This document shows, one piece after another, positions 25,058 through 32,543 of a stretch of 64,000 nt of DNA; the stretch's first letter is position 1; every line of letters begins with the position of its first letter. The position numbers were made by a program, and so were the translations under genes. Below the pieces are notes generated by a model. That model did not search any database and was not told where the DNA came from. It saw only the letters and a list, made by a program, of their open reading frames with translations. The DNA is from Bradyrhizobium algeriense. GTDB taxonomy: Bacteria; Pseudomonadota; Alphaproteobacteria; Rhizobiales; Xanthobacteraceae. The stretch spans positions 4,650,001 to 4,714,000 of the forward strand of contig NZ_JAZHRV010000001.1 of assembly GCF_036924595.1 (NCBI RefSeq). The letters run 5' to 3'.

Positions 25058-25725
25058 ATTTGAGTGCAGCCGACTGGACACCTGCCTGGCTCTGGCTGGC
25101 TGTCATCGCGAGCGGCCTCTACCATGGCGTCAACCCGGGCATGGGGTGGCCGCTCGCCGTTTCGGCCGGGTTGATGGAGAAGAGTCCGCGGGCGCTAGTG
25201 GCCGCGCTTTGGCCACTCACGGCCGGCCACCTGCTCGCGATGCTGCTGGTGATCCTGCCCTTCGCGCTGCTCGTTGCCGTCGTCGAATGGCAGCGCACGA
25301 TACAGATCGGCGCCAGCCTCCTCGTCATCGCCTTCGGTCTTTACCGGCTTGCCAACCGGCGCCATCCGAGAGTCCTGGCGCGGATATCGCCGGCGCAATT
25401 GGGGCTTTGGTCGTTCGCCGTGGCACTCGCCCACGGCGCGGCGCTGATGCTGGTGCCGATCTATCTCGGGCTCTGCCGGGAAACAGAACTCGACAGCGGC
25501 CACCAGGCCGCCGGTACTCTCATCAACGCCAATCTCGGCATGGCCGTTCTGGTTGCCATTGTCCACGCCGCCGCGATGGTTGCCGCCGGCGGATGCTGCG
25601 CGTGGCTCGCCTACCGCTATCTCGGTCTCAAATTCATATCGCAAAGCTGGTTCAACCTGGATACGACCTGGGCCGTCAGCCTTATTTTGGTCGGCGCTAT
25701 CGCACTGGCGCTCAATGTCGCCTAG
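25054..25725 (+). CDS. Polytopic membrane protein coupled to the SBP56/methanethiol oxidase gene
   Basis: A 223-residue protein with about six hydrophobic helices. It starts at TTG 25054 in a TTGA overlap with the upstream stop (a second TTG lies at 25060), so translation is coupled. Conserved-looking polar motifs lie in helices: GLYHGVNPGMGWPLAVS near residues 21-37 and AHGAALMLVPIYLGLC near the middle. Helix histidines of this kind recall metal permeases of the HupE/UreJ/NicO group, but I cannot assign the family. A role in metal supply or product export for the SBP56 enzyme is possible. Confidence 0.7.
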   Translation: MNLSAADWTPAWLWLAVIASGLYHGVNPGMGWPLAVSAGLMEKSPRALVAALWPLTAGHLLAMLLVILPFALLVAVVEWQRTIQIGASLLVIAFGLYRLANRRHPRVLARISPAQLGLWSFAVALAHGAALMLVPIYLGLCRETELDSGHQAAGTLINANLGMAVLVAIVHAAAMVAAGGCCAWLAYRYLGLKFISQSWFNLDTTWAVSLILVGAIALALNVA

Positions 25726-25747
25726 CGCGGCAGCCGCGACCGGCCAT

Positions 25748-26203
25748 TCAACGCAGCTTGTCGAGTAACGCGATCAGTGTCTCGCGCTCCTTCGCATCGA
25801 GTGGCGCCAGCGTCTCCCGCGAGATCGCAAGCGCGTTCGGCGCGGCTTTTTCGGCGAGTTGCTGGCCGGCGCGGGTGAGACTCACCAGCAGGCGGCGGCC
25901 GTCCTCAGGGTCCGGGCTGGTCTCTGTCAGGCCGCGCGCGGTGAGGCGGTCGATCACGCCCTTGATGGTCGCAACATCCATCGCCGTCAGCCGTCCGAGC
26001 AGGTTCTGCGAGCACGGTCCGGTCTCGGTCAGTTTTGCCAGCGCCGCCCATTGCGCCGACGTCAAGTTGATGCCGATCTCGCGGGCGAAGATGGTGGCGT
26101 GGCGCTGCCAGACCTGGCGCAGGATGAAGCCGATCTGCTCGTCGAGAATGTAAGACGGCCGCGCAGGCTTGACCGCTCGTTTCGGCGAAACACTCCTCCC
26201 CAT
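25748..26203 (-). CDS. MarR family transcriptional regulator, NicR-like candidate
   Basis: A 151-residue winged-helix regulator starting at ATG 26203 (ATGGGGAGG). The MarR core is seen as LTSAQWAALAKLTETGPCSQNLLG (winged-helix start), DVATIKGVIDRLTARGLTET (recognition helix) and DPEDGRRLLVSLTRAGQQL (wing with the DxR pattern). It is the last gene of the operon beginning with the 6-hydroxynicotinate reductase, 26 bases after livF. In Pseudomonas putida the nicotinate regulator NicR is a MarR protein responding to 6-hydroxynicotinate. Position makes this the likely ligand for the GTATAC palindromes at 16509-16540 and 34051-34062. Confidence 0.8.
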   Translation of the reverse strand: MGRSVSPKRAVKPARPSYILDEQIGFILRQVWQRHATIFAREIGINLTSAQWAALAKLTETGPCSQNLLGRLTAMDVATIKGVIDRLTARGLTETSPDPEDGRRLLVSLTRAGQQLAEKAAPNALAISRETLAPLDAKERETLIALLDKLR

Positions 26204-26229
26204 TTTGCCGCCCCTTCCCTTGCTACCAG

Positions 26230-26934
26230 CTACAGCGACAGATGCGCGTCCCGGATGTCCGGCCGCGCATCGAGTTCCGCCATCGTGCCGCCGAAGCAGA
26301 TCTTGCCGCGCTCGATGATGTAGGCGCGGTCCGAAATCAGCCGTGCGAAATGCAGGTTCTGCTCCGACACCACGATGCTGACGCCCTCTCGCTTCATCGC
26401 GAGGATGGCTTCGACCATCTGCTCGACGATCTTCGGCGACAATCCCTCCGACGGCTCGTCGAGCAGCACCAGCGACGGATTGCCCATCAGCGTCCGCGCG
26501 ATGGTCAACATCTGCTGTTCGCCGCCGCTCATGCGCCCGCCAGGGCGGTTGCGCATTTCGCCGAGATTTGGAAACAGCGTGAACAGTTTCTCGCGCGTCC
26601 ACTGCGGCGCGTTCGGCCGTTTCGGCTGGCGGCCGACTTCGAGGTTTTCCTCGACCGTCAGGTCGGTGAAAATGCGCCGCTCCTCCGGCACATAACCGAG
26701 CCCGCCGCGCACGATCGCATGCGTCGGCTCGCGCGAGACGTCCTTGCCTTCGAAGACAATCCGCCCCGAACGATTCTCGACCAGGCCGACGATGGAACGG
26801 AACGTGGTCGACTTGCCGGCGCCGTTGCGCCCGAGCAGCGCCACCACCTCGCCCTCGCCGACTTCGAGCGCGATATCGAACAGGATATGCGCCGGGCCAT
26901 AAAAACTGTTGAGATCGGCGACCTGCAGCTTCAT
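26230..26934 (-). CDS. livF: Branched-chain-type ABC transporter ATP-binding protein LivF
   Basis: A 234-residue ATPase. Walker A is GRNGAGKST, the signature is MSGGEQQML, Walker B is LVLLDEPSEG, matching LivF. Its start overlaps the livG stop by 4 bases. With livG, the fused permease and the binding protein it forms a complete uptake system in the same operon as 6-hydroxynicotinate reductase, so nicotinate or a related pyridine carboxylate is a more likely substrate than an amino acid. Confidence 0.9.
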   Translation of the reverse strand: MKLQVADLNSFYGPAHILFDIALEVGEGEVVALLGRNGAGKSTTFRSIVGLVENRSGRIVFEGKDVSREPTHAIVRGGLGYVPEERRIFTDLTVEENLEVGRQPKRPNAPQWTREKLFTLFPNLGEMRNRPGGRMSGGEQQMLTIARTLMGNPSLVLLDEPSEGLSPKIVEQMVEAILAMKREGVSIVVSEQNLHFARLISDRAYIIERGKICFGGTMAELDARPDIRDAHLSL

Positions 26935-27722
26935 GCGCCGGCTCCCTCGCGGTGACGTGCGTCGTAGACCAGGCCTTCGCCGAGATAGATGGCGCGCACC
27001 TGCGGGTTGCCGCGGACCTCTTCCGGCGAGCCTTCGGCGATCAGGCTACCGCGGTTCAGCACCAGGATGCGGTCGGCATGTTCGAACACCACGTCCATGT
27101 CGTGCTCGGTGAAGAGCACGCCGATCGATTTTTCGCGGGCGATGCGTGCGGTCAGCCGCATCAACTCGATCCGCTCGCGCGGCGCCATGCCGGCGGTCGG
27201 TTCGTCCATCAGCAATAATTTCGGCTGGTTGGCGAGCGCGATGGCAAGCTCCAGCCGCTTCAGATCGCCATAGGCCAGCTCGCCGCACGGACGCCCGGCA
27301 TAGGCGCCCATGCCGACGAGATCGAGCAGCCGGCCGGCCTCCTCGCGCGCGTAACTCGCGGTCGAGCCCCAGAGATTGAACAATTGCCGTCCATACGACA
27401 CCAGCGCGACCTGCACGTTCTCGCGCACGGTCATGGTCGGGAACGTCGCGGTGATCTGGAACGTACGCCCGACTCCGAGCCGCCAGATCGCGCGCGGCTT
27501 CCGGCCGACCGTCCCCTCGCCGAGCAGCGTGATCCGGCCGCTGTCCGGTGTGTTCTGTCCGTTGAGCATGTCGAAACACGTGCTCTTGCCGGCGCCGTTG
27601 GGGCCGATCAGCGCGAGGATTTCGCCCGCGCGCAGTTCGAACGAAACGCTGCGCACGGCATGGACGCCGCCATAGGACTTGCTGAGATTTTGAACCGACA
27701 GCAGTGTGGGGACCATGCTCAT
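26931..27722 (-). CDS. livG: Branched-chain-type ABC transporter ATP-binding protein LivG
   Basis: A 263-residue ATPase starting at ATG 27722 in an ATGA overlap with the permease stop. Walker A is GPNGAGKST, the signature is the LivG-type LAYGDLKRLE, Walker B is LLLMDEPTAGM, and the H-loop is FTEHDMD. The C-terminal VRAIYLGEG is also LivG-like. It pairs with LivF as the two nucleotide-binding subunits of the importer. Confidence 0.9.
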   Translation of the reverse strand: MSMVPTLLSVQNLSKSYGGVHAVRSVSFELRAGEILALIGPNGAGKSTCFDMLNGQNTPDSGRITLLGEGTVGRKPRAIWRLGVGRTFQITATFPTMTVRENVQVALVSYGRQLFNLWGSTASYAREEAGRLLDLVGMGAYAGRPCGELAYGDLKRLELAIALANQPKLLLMDEPTAGMAPRERIELMRLTARIAREKSIGVLFTEHDMDVVFEHADRILVLNRGSLIAEGSPEEVRGNPQVRAIYLGEGLVYDARHREGAGA

Positions 27723-29608
27723 TCGGCAACCTCTACCCGGGAGGTGGCGAGCGCAGATTTCTTGTCGTCGGAGGATCGCCGGCGATTCCAGATCGCCTCC
27801 AGCGTGCCGACGATTCCCTTGGGGAACGCCACCACCATCAGCACGATGAAGCCACCCAGCACCAGCTTGGAGAGATCGGTCTGGCTGACCAGCCAGATGT
27901 TCGCCGCCTTGAACACGATGGCGCCGATGACCGCGCCGGAAACCGTCTCGACGCCGCCGAGCAGCACCATGACCAGCGCGTCCACCGACAGCGAGATGCC
28001 GAGGCTGTCCGGAAAGACGCTTCCCTTCAGATAGGCGAACAGCGCGCCGCCGATCCCTGCAACCGTCCCTGATATGACGAAGGCCGTCCATTGTACGCGT
28101 TTGCCGTTGATGCCGATCGCCTCGCTACGCAGCGGCGAGTCCCGTGTCGCGCGCAGCGCGAAACCGAACGGCGAGAAGACGATCACCCGCAACACCGTCA
28201 CCGCGAGCGCGGCGATCGCAAGCGACAGCCAGTAAAAACTGGCCGGGCCCGCGGCCCACTTGTCTGGCCAGACGCCCAAAATGCCGTTGTCACCGCCGGT
28301 TACCGTGACCCACTGGAACGCGATCGACCAGACGATCTGCGCAAAGGCCAATGTCAGCATCGCGAAATAGACGCCGGATAGTTGCACGGCGAAGAAGCCG
28401 AACACGGCTGCACCGAGCAAGCCCAGCAAGGGGCCCAGCAGCAGCGACACGATCATCGGCAGTCCCGCCGCCTTGGCGAGGAACGCAACGCCATAGGCGC
28501 CAAGGCCGAAATAGGCCGCATGTCCAAACGAGGCGAGCCCTCCGACCGACATCAGGAAATGCAGGCTTGCGGCAAAGATCACGAAGATCGCAATCTCCGA
28601 GCCGACGGTCAGCGCGTAATTTCCTGCGAACAGCGGCAGCATGGCCGCAAGGACCAGCGCGCCGATCGACATCAGCCGCTCGCCCGAGGTCAGCGGTCGC
28701 CACGGATTGACGGTCAGCCCCGGCGTGCGGCGTGCGGCGGCCTCCGGCTTGCCGAACAGGCCCCATGGCCGCACGATCAGCACGACCGCCATCACCAGGA
28801 ATACCAGGATGATGGAGATTTTCGGGAATATGAGAATGCCGAAGGCGTTCAGTTCGGACACCAGCACGGCGGCGACGAAGGCGCCGATGATGCTGCCGAG
28901 CCCGCCGATCACCACCACCACGAACACGTCGACGATGATGCGCAGGTCCAGCGCGTGATGCACGGCATCGCGCGGAATCTGCAGCGCGCCGCCGAGCGCT
29001 GCGAGAAAGACGCCGAGTGCAAACACGCTGGTGAACAGCCATTTCTGATTGACGCCGAGCGCCGCCACCATGTCGCGGTCCTGCGTTGCCGCGCGCACCA
29101 GCACGCCCCAGCGCGTGCGCTGGAACAACAGCCAGAGCACGCCGAGCACGACCGGACTGAGCCCGATCAGGAACAGATCGTAGCTCGGGATATTCTGTCC
29201 GAAGAAATCGACCGCGCCCTTGAAGCCGGGCGCGCGGCGGCCGAGCAGATCGTCGGGTCCCCAGATCAGCACCACGATATCCTGGACCATCAAGGTCAGG
29301 CCGAAGGTCGCGAGCAACTGGAACAGTTCCGGCGCATGATAGATTCGCCGTAGCAGCACCATCTCGACCAGCACGCCGACCGCGGCGACGACCAGTGCCG
29401 CGACGACGATGCCGCCCCAAAAACCGAGCGCGCCGGAGAAACGCTCGGTCAGCGTGAACGCGACATAGGCGCCGAGCATGTAGAACGCGCCATGGGCGAA
29501 ATTCACGATCCGCGTCACGCCGAAGATGATCGACAACCCCGACGCAACCAGAAACAGCGACGCCGCGCTGGCGAGACCGGTCAGGAACTGAACGAAGTAA
29601 AAGGCCAT
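27719..29608 (-). CDS. Fused LivH-LivM ABC transporter permease
   Basis: A 629-residue membrane protein that joins both permeases of a branched-chain-type importer. Residues 1 to about 290 are LivH-like (GLSIIFGVTRIVNFAHGAFYMLGAYVA, VVVIGGLGSIIGAFVAAVLV). Residues about 310-610 are LivM-like (GLASFGHAAYFGLGAYGVAFLA, VVFSPFGFALRATRDSPLRSEAIG, VMVLLGGVETVSGAVIGAIV). Fusion of the two is seen in several rhizobial systems. A palindromic repeat of about 170 bases separates it from the upstream binding-protein gene. Confidence 0.9.
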   Translation of the reverse strand: MAFYFVQFLTGLASAASLFLVASGLSIIFGVTRIVNFAHGAFYMLGAYVAFTLTERFSGALGFWGGIVVAALVVAAVGVLVEMVLLRRIYHAPELFQLLATFGLTLMVQDIVVLIWGPDDLLGRRAPGFKGAVDFFGQNIPSYDLFLIGLSPVVLGVLWLLFQRTRWGVLVRAATQDRDMVAALGVNQKWLFTSVFALGVFLAALGGALQIPRDAVHHALDLRIIVDVFVVVVIGGLGSIIGAFVAAVLVSELNAFGILIFPKISIILVFLVMAVVLIVRPWGLFGKPEAAARRTPGLTVNPWRPLTSGERLMSIGALVLAAMLPLFAGNYALTVGSEIAIFVIFAASLHFLMSVGGLASFGHAAYFGLGAYGVAFLAKAAGLPMIVSLLLGPLLGLLGAAVFGFFAVQLSGVYFAMLTLAFAQIVWSIAFQWVTVTGGDNGILGVWPDKWAAGPASFYWLSLAIAALAVTVLRVIVFSPFGFALRATRDSPLRSEAIGINGKRVQWTAFVISGTVAGIGGALFAYLKGSVFPDSLGISLSVDALVMVLLGGVETVSGAVIGAIVFKAANIWLVSQTDLSKLVLGGFIVLMVVAFPKGIVGTLEAIWNRRRSSDDKKSALATSRVEVAE

Positions 29609-29631
29609 GGGCGGTCCGGGTTGGTGGTCGC

Positions 29632-29803
29632 TTTACCTCGCCCCGCTTGCGGGGAGAGGTCGGATCGCTCCTGCGATCCGGGTGAGGGGGTACAGGTCTA
29701 TCGACTTGCATAGGACTCGCGGAGAGAGCCCCTCACCCCAACCCTCTAAGAGCGAGCTTCGCTCGTCTCGACCCCGCGAAGGGCGGGGAGAGGGAGAGAG
29801 AAG
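29632..29803. repeat. Palindromic intergenic repeat, type 1, inside the nic transport operon
   Basis: A stretch rich in inverted repeats (CTCGCCCCGCTTGCGGGG, GATCGCTCCTGCGATC, AGCGAGCTTCGCTCG, CCCCTCACCCCAACCCTC). The same element is at 63717-63886. It lies between the binding-protein stop and the permease start and may fold in RNA, protecting the upstream transcript or reducing downstream expression. Confidence 0.75.
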
Positions 29804-29804
29804 T

Positions 29805-31007
29805 TCAATCCTTCGGGCGCAGCTTGGCAACCTCCGCATCACCAGGGAGATAATCCGCCCCCTTGCGATAGACCGAGTCCACCATCACGCCCTTGCCGTC
29901 CTTCAGCGCGGTCTTGCCGACATAGGCGCCAAGCGTGGACTGGTGATCGATCTTGCGGAAGGTGATCTCGCCGAACGGCGATGGCATCGACAGGCCTTCG
30001 GTCGCGGCAATCAACTTCTCCGGATCGGTCGAGTTGGCCTTCGCAAGGATCGCCGCAGCGGCCTTGATGGTCTGGTAGCCGACGATCGAGCCGAGACGCG
30101 GATAGTCGTTGTACTTGGCCTGATAGGCTTTCAGGAACTTGTCATGGTCCGGCGTCTTGATGTCGTACCAGGGGTAACCCGTGACGATCCAGCCCTCGGG
30201 CGTCTCGTCCTTGAGCGGATCGAGATATTCCGGCTCGCCGGTGAGGAAGGACACCACCGAGCGTCCCTTGAACAGGCCGCGCGTATTGCCCTCGCGCACG
30301 AGTTTTACGAGATCGGCGCCGAAGGTGACATTTAAGATCGCCTCAGGGTTGGCTGATGCAACCGCCTGCACTACCGGGCCGGCGTCGATCTTGCCCTGCG
30401 GCGGCCACTGCTCGTCGACCCACTGGATGTCCGGACGCTTCTCCGACATCAGCTTCTTGAACACCGCGACCGCCGACTGGCCGTATTCATAGTTCGGCGC
30501 AATCGTCGCCCAGCGCTTGGCCGGCAGTTTGGCGGCTTCTTCCACCAGCATCGCCGCCTGCATGTAGTTGGAAGGACGAAGCCGGAATGTGTAGCGATTG
30601 CCCTTGGACCAGGTGATGGCGTCGGTCAAAGGTTCTGCCGCCAGGAAGAATACTTTCTTCTGGTTGGCGAAATCGCTGACGGCCAGACCGATGTTGGAGA
30701 GAAACGTGCCGGTCAGCATCGCCACGTTCTCGCTCGAGACCAGTTCGTTGGCCGCGGTCTGCGCGTCTGCCGGCTTGCCGCCGTCATCCTTGGAGATGAC
30801 GACGAGCTTCTTGCCGTTGATGCCGCCCGCGGCGTTGACTTCCTCGACCGCGAGCTGCCAGCCCTTGCGATAGGGCTCGGTGAAGGCAGGCAACAGCGAA
30901 TAGCTGTTGATCTCGCCGATCTTGATCTCGCTCTGTGCCATGGCGCTGCCGGCCATGCCGGCAACCGCGATCGCCAAACCTGCTCCAAGTACGTGTCTAC
31001 GTCGCAT
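29805..31007 (-). CDS. LivK-type ABC transporter substrate-binding protein, probable pyridine carboxylate binder
   Basis: A 400-residue periplasmic protein from ATG 31007, preceded by GGAGGTAGGG. The signal sequence (MRRRHVLGAGLAIAVAGMAG, cleaved near SAMAQS) has a twin-arginine look. The mature part is a type I periplasmic binding fold (IKIGEINSYSLLPAFTEPYR, GWQLAVEEVNAAGGINGKKL). It starts 24 bases after the DUF1185 gene, within the operon hnr-UPF0280-DUF1185-livK-livHM-livGF-marR. The ligand is inferred from the operon. Confidence 0.85.
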   Translation of the reverse strand: MRRRHVLGAGLAIAVAGMAGSAMAQSEIKIGEINSYSLLPAFTEPYRKGWQLAVEEVNAAGGINGKKLVVISKDDGGKPADAQTAANELVSSENVAMLTGTFLSNIGLAVSDFANQKKVFFLAAEPLTDAITWSKGNRYTFRLRPSNYMQAAMLVEEAAKLPAKRWATIAPNYEYGQSAVAVFKKLMSEKRPDIQWVDEQWPPQGKIDAGPVVQAVASANPEAILNVTFGADLVKLVREGNTRGLFKGRSVVSFLTGEPEYLDPLKDETPEGWIVTGYPWYDIKTPDHDKFLKAYQAKYNDYPRLGSIVGYQTIKAAAAILAKANSTDPEKLIAATEGLSMPSPFGEITFRKIDHQSTLGAYVGKTALKDGKGVMVDSVYRKGADYLPGDAEVAKLRPKD

Positions 31008-31031
31008 CCCTACCTCCAATGTACTGTGAAA

Positions 31032-31616
31032 CTATCTTAAACCGTCTTCGCCTTTGACTTCCGAAACCGTCAGTCCACCGACCCGAGGCAACGGCCTGCC
31101 GCTGTCGGTAACCGCAACCGCCACCATGATCTCGTTGGCGCGCGGCGCATCGTTGATCTGCACCTCCATGCCGTCGAAATGGCTGCGCACGAAGGCTGCG
31201 TCCTTGTGACCGAGCGGAATATCCAGCGTCGTTCCGGGACCGCTGCGCTTCTTCGACGACGGGATCAGCGCTGCGCCCTTGCTCAAAACTTTCCGCACCG
31301 GCGCGCCCATCTTCGGATGCAGGATCGCGGCCGCGTGTTCCAGTTCGCCGTTTTCGCCGACGGCTGCGGCCTTGCCGTAGCTGTGCGCCATGGCGCCGTC
31401 GATGCCGAGCGCCGCCACCGCTCTTTTGGAAAGTAGATCGCCGAGCTCCTCACCGATTTCGATCAACGGCGAGAGATCCTCGACGTAGCGGCCTGCAAAG
31501 GGATTCTCAATCACGGCGATCGCCGCTGCGCGCCGGGTCGGCGGCGCAACCTTCTGACCCATCTCGAGATGGGTCTCCTCGACCACCGTGACGATCTTGC
31601 GAATGATCGCGCCCAT
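31032..31616 (-). CDS. DUF1185 'amino acid synthesis' family protein
   Basis: A 194-residue cytoplasmic protein of the family often labelled amino acid synthesis protein (DUF1185): MGAIIRKIVTVVEETHLEMG at the start, IAVIENPFAGRYVEDLSPLI, AHSYGKAAAVGENGELEHAAAILHPKMG, and AVAVTDSGRPLPRVGGL near the end. The fold is known from structural genomics but the reaction is not established. It lies 18 bases after the UPF0280 gene and 24 bases before the transporter genes, so its job is probably in nicotinate breakdown after ring reduction or opening. This is position-based inference only. Confidence 0.82.
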   Translation of the reverse strand: MGAIIRKIVTVVEETHLEMGQKVAPPTRRAAAIAVIENPFAGRYVEDLSPLIEIGEELGDLLSKRAVAALGIDGAMAHSYGKAAAVGENGELEHAAAILHPKMGAPVRKVLSKGAALIPSSKKRSGPGTTLDIPLGHKDAAFVRSHFDGMEVQINDAPRANEIMVAVAVTDSGRPLPRVGGLTVSEVKGEDGLR

Positions 31617-31634
31617 TGTCAGCCTCGCTCCCGA

Positions 31635-32543
31635 TCAAACATGCGCTGTTCTTTCCAGTGCGCTTCCATGAAACGCCGGCGGCGCGCCTGCCTTGATCCC
31701 TGTTGCACCCACCACGGCCGTCTCGCCTAGTAGACGCAAGGCCGCACCTTCGATCAATCCCGCCGCAAGCAATTGCTGTGCCCGGCTCACCCCTGCCCTC
31801 AATGCGTCGTCGATTTCACTCTCCCCGAGCACGCCGACATCGCGGGTAACAAGACGCGCGCCGAGATCGCTATCGGGCTGCAGTTCGTTCGCCGGGCAAC
31901 GGATGATCGCGGGATGGTCGGGCAGATCGACCGCGTTGGCGATGATCGTGGCGGCGGCATCTGCCTGAGATGCCGTTTTCGCCAGCACGGTGACGGCATC
32001 CGCGATCCCCAGCGAAAAACTGCGGCCGTGCCGCCCGCTGGTCGCGACGCCCCGCACCGGATCGTCGGCGTCGATGTCAATCGTTCGCATCAGGCCATGC
32101 CGGTCGGGCCGATCCATCAGGCCCACGGTAAACTGCTCGCCGCCGGTGAGATGCAGCGCGATGTCACCGCCATTGTTGACGTAGGCGCGGTCGAGCCGTG
32201 CGGCGGCAAGCATCACGCCTAGAATCTCCTCCGCGACGCTCCCTGCCACCGCTGCCATCGGCGTGATGAACTCTTCGGTCGCAAAAGGCACGACAGCCGC
32301 ATGCATGCGGCGCGCGACGACGCCCTTCAGTGGGCATCGAATCGGATCGGCGGCCATTCGGAGTTCAACCAACTCCTCGCAGAGTTCATCCAGCAGGCCG
32401 GTAAAGCGCCGCGCCGCCGCCTCATACGCAGCGCTCACATCGCCTTCCCTGCCCTTCGCCTCGATAACCAGATCGATCGGACCGTCCTGCAAATGCAGCC
32501 GCTTGCCGTCAGGAAGAAGCGCGATTTGCCGCAGCCGTTTCAT
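31635..32543 (-). CDS. UPF0280 family protein (ApbE superfamily), possible flavin transferase for Hnr
   Basis: A 302-residue protein of the UPF0280 family, which belongs to the ApbE superfamily. Visible landmarks: CPLKGVVARRMHAAVVPFATEEFITPMAAVAGSVAEEILG, ARLDRAYVNNGGDIALHLTGGE and VRGVATSGRHGRSFSLGIADAVTVLA; the NNGGDI and SGRHGRS segments correspond to ApbE motifs for FAD/metal binding. ApbE proteins attach FMN covalently to target proteins. The start overlaps the hnr stop by 4 bases (ATGA), implying matched synthesis. Since the clostridial homologue of Hnr carries a covalently bound flavin, a flavinylation role is plausible. Confidence 0.85.
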   Translation of the reverse strand: MKRLRQIALLPDGKRLHLQDGPIDLVIEAKGREGDVSAAYEAAARRFTGLLDELCEELVELRMAADPIRCPLKGVVARRMHAAVVPFATEEFITPMAAVAGSVAEEILGVMLAAARLDRAYVNNGGDIALHLTGGEQFTVGLMDRPDRHGLMRTIDIDADDPVRGVATSGRHGRSFSLGIADAVTVLAKTASQADAAATIIANAVDLPDHPAIIRCPANELQPDSDLGARLVTRDVGVLGESEIDDALRAGVSRAQQLLAAGLIEGAALRLLGETAVVGATGIKAGAPPAFHGSALERTAHV

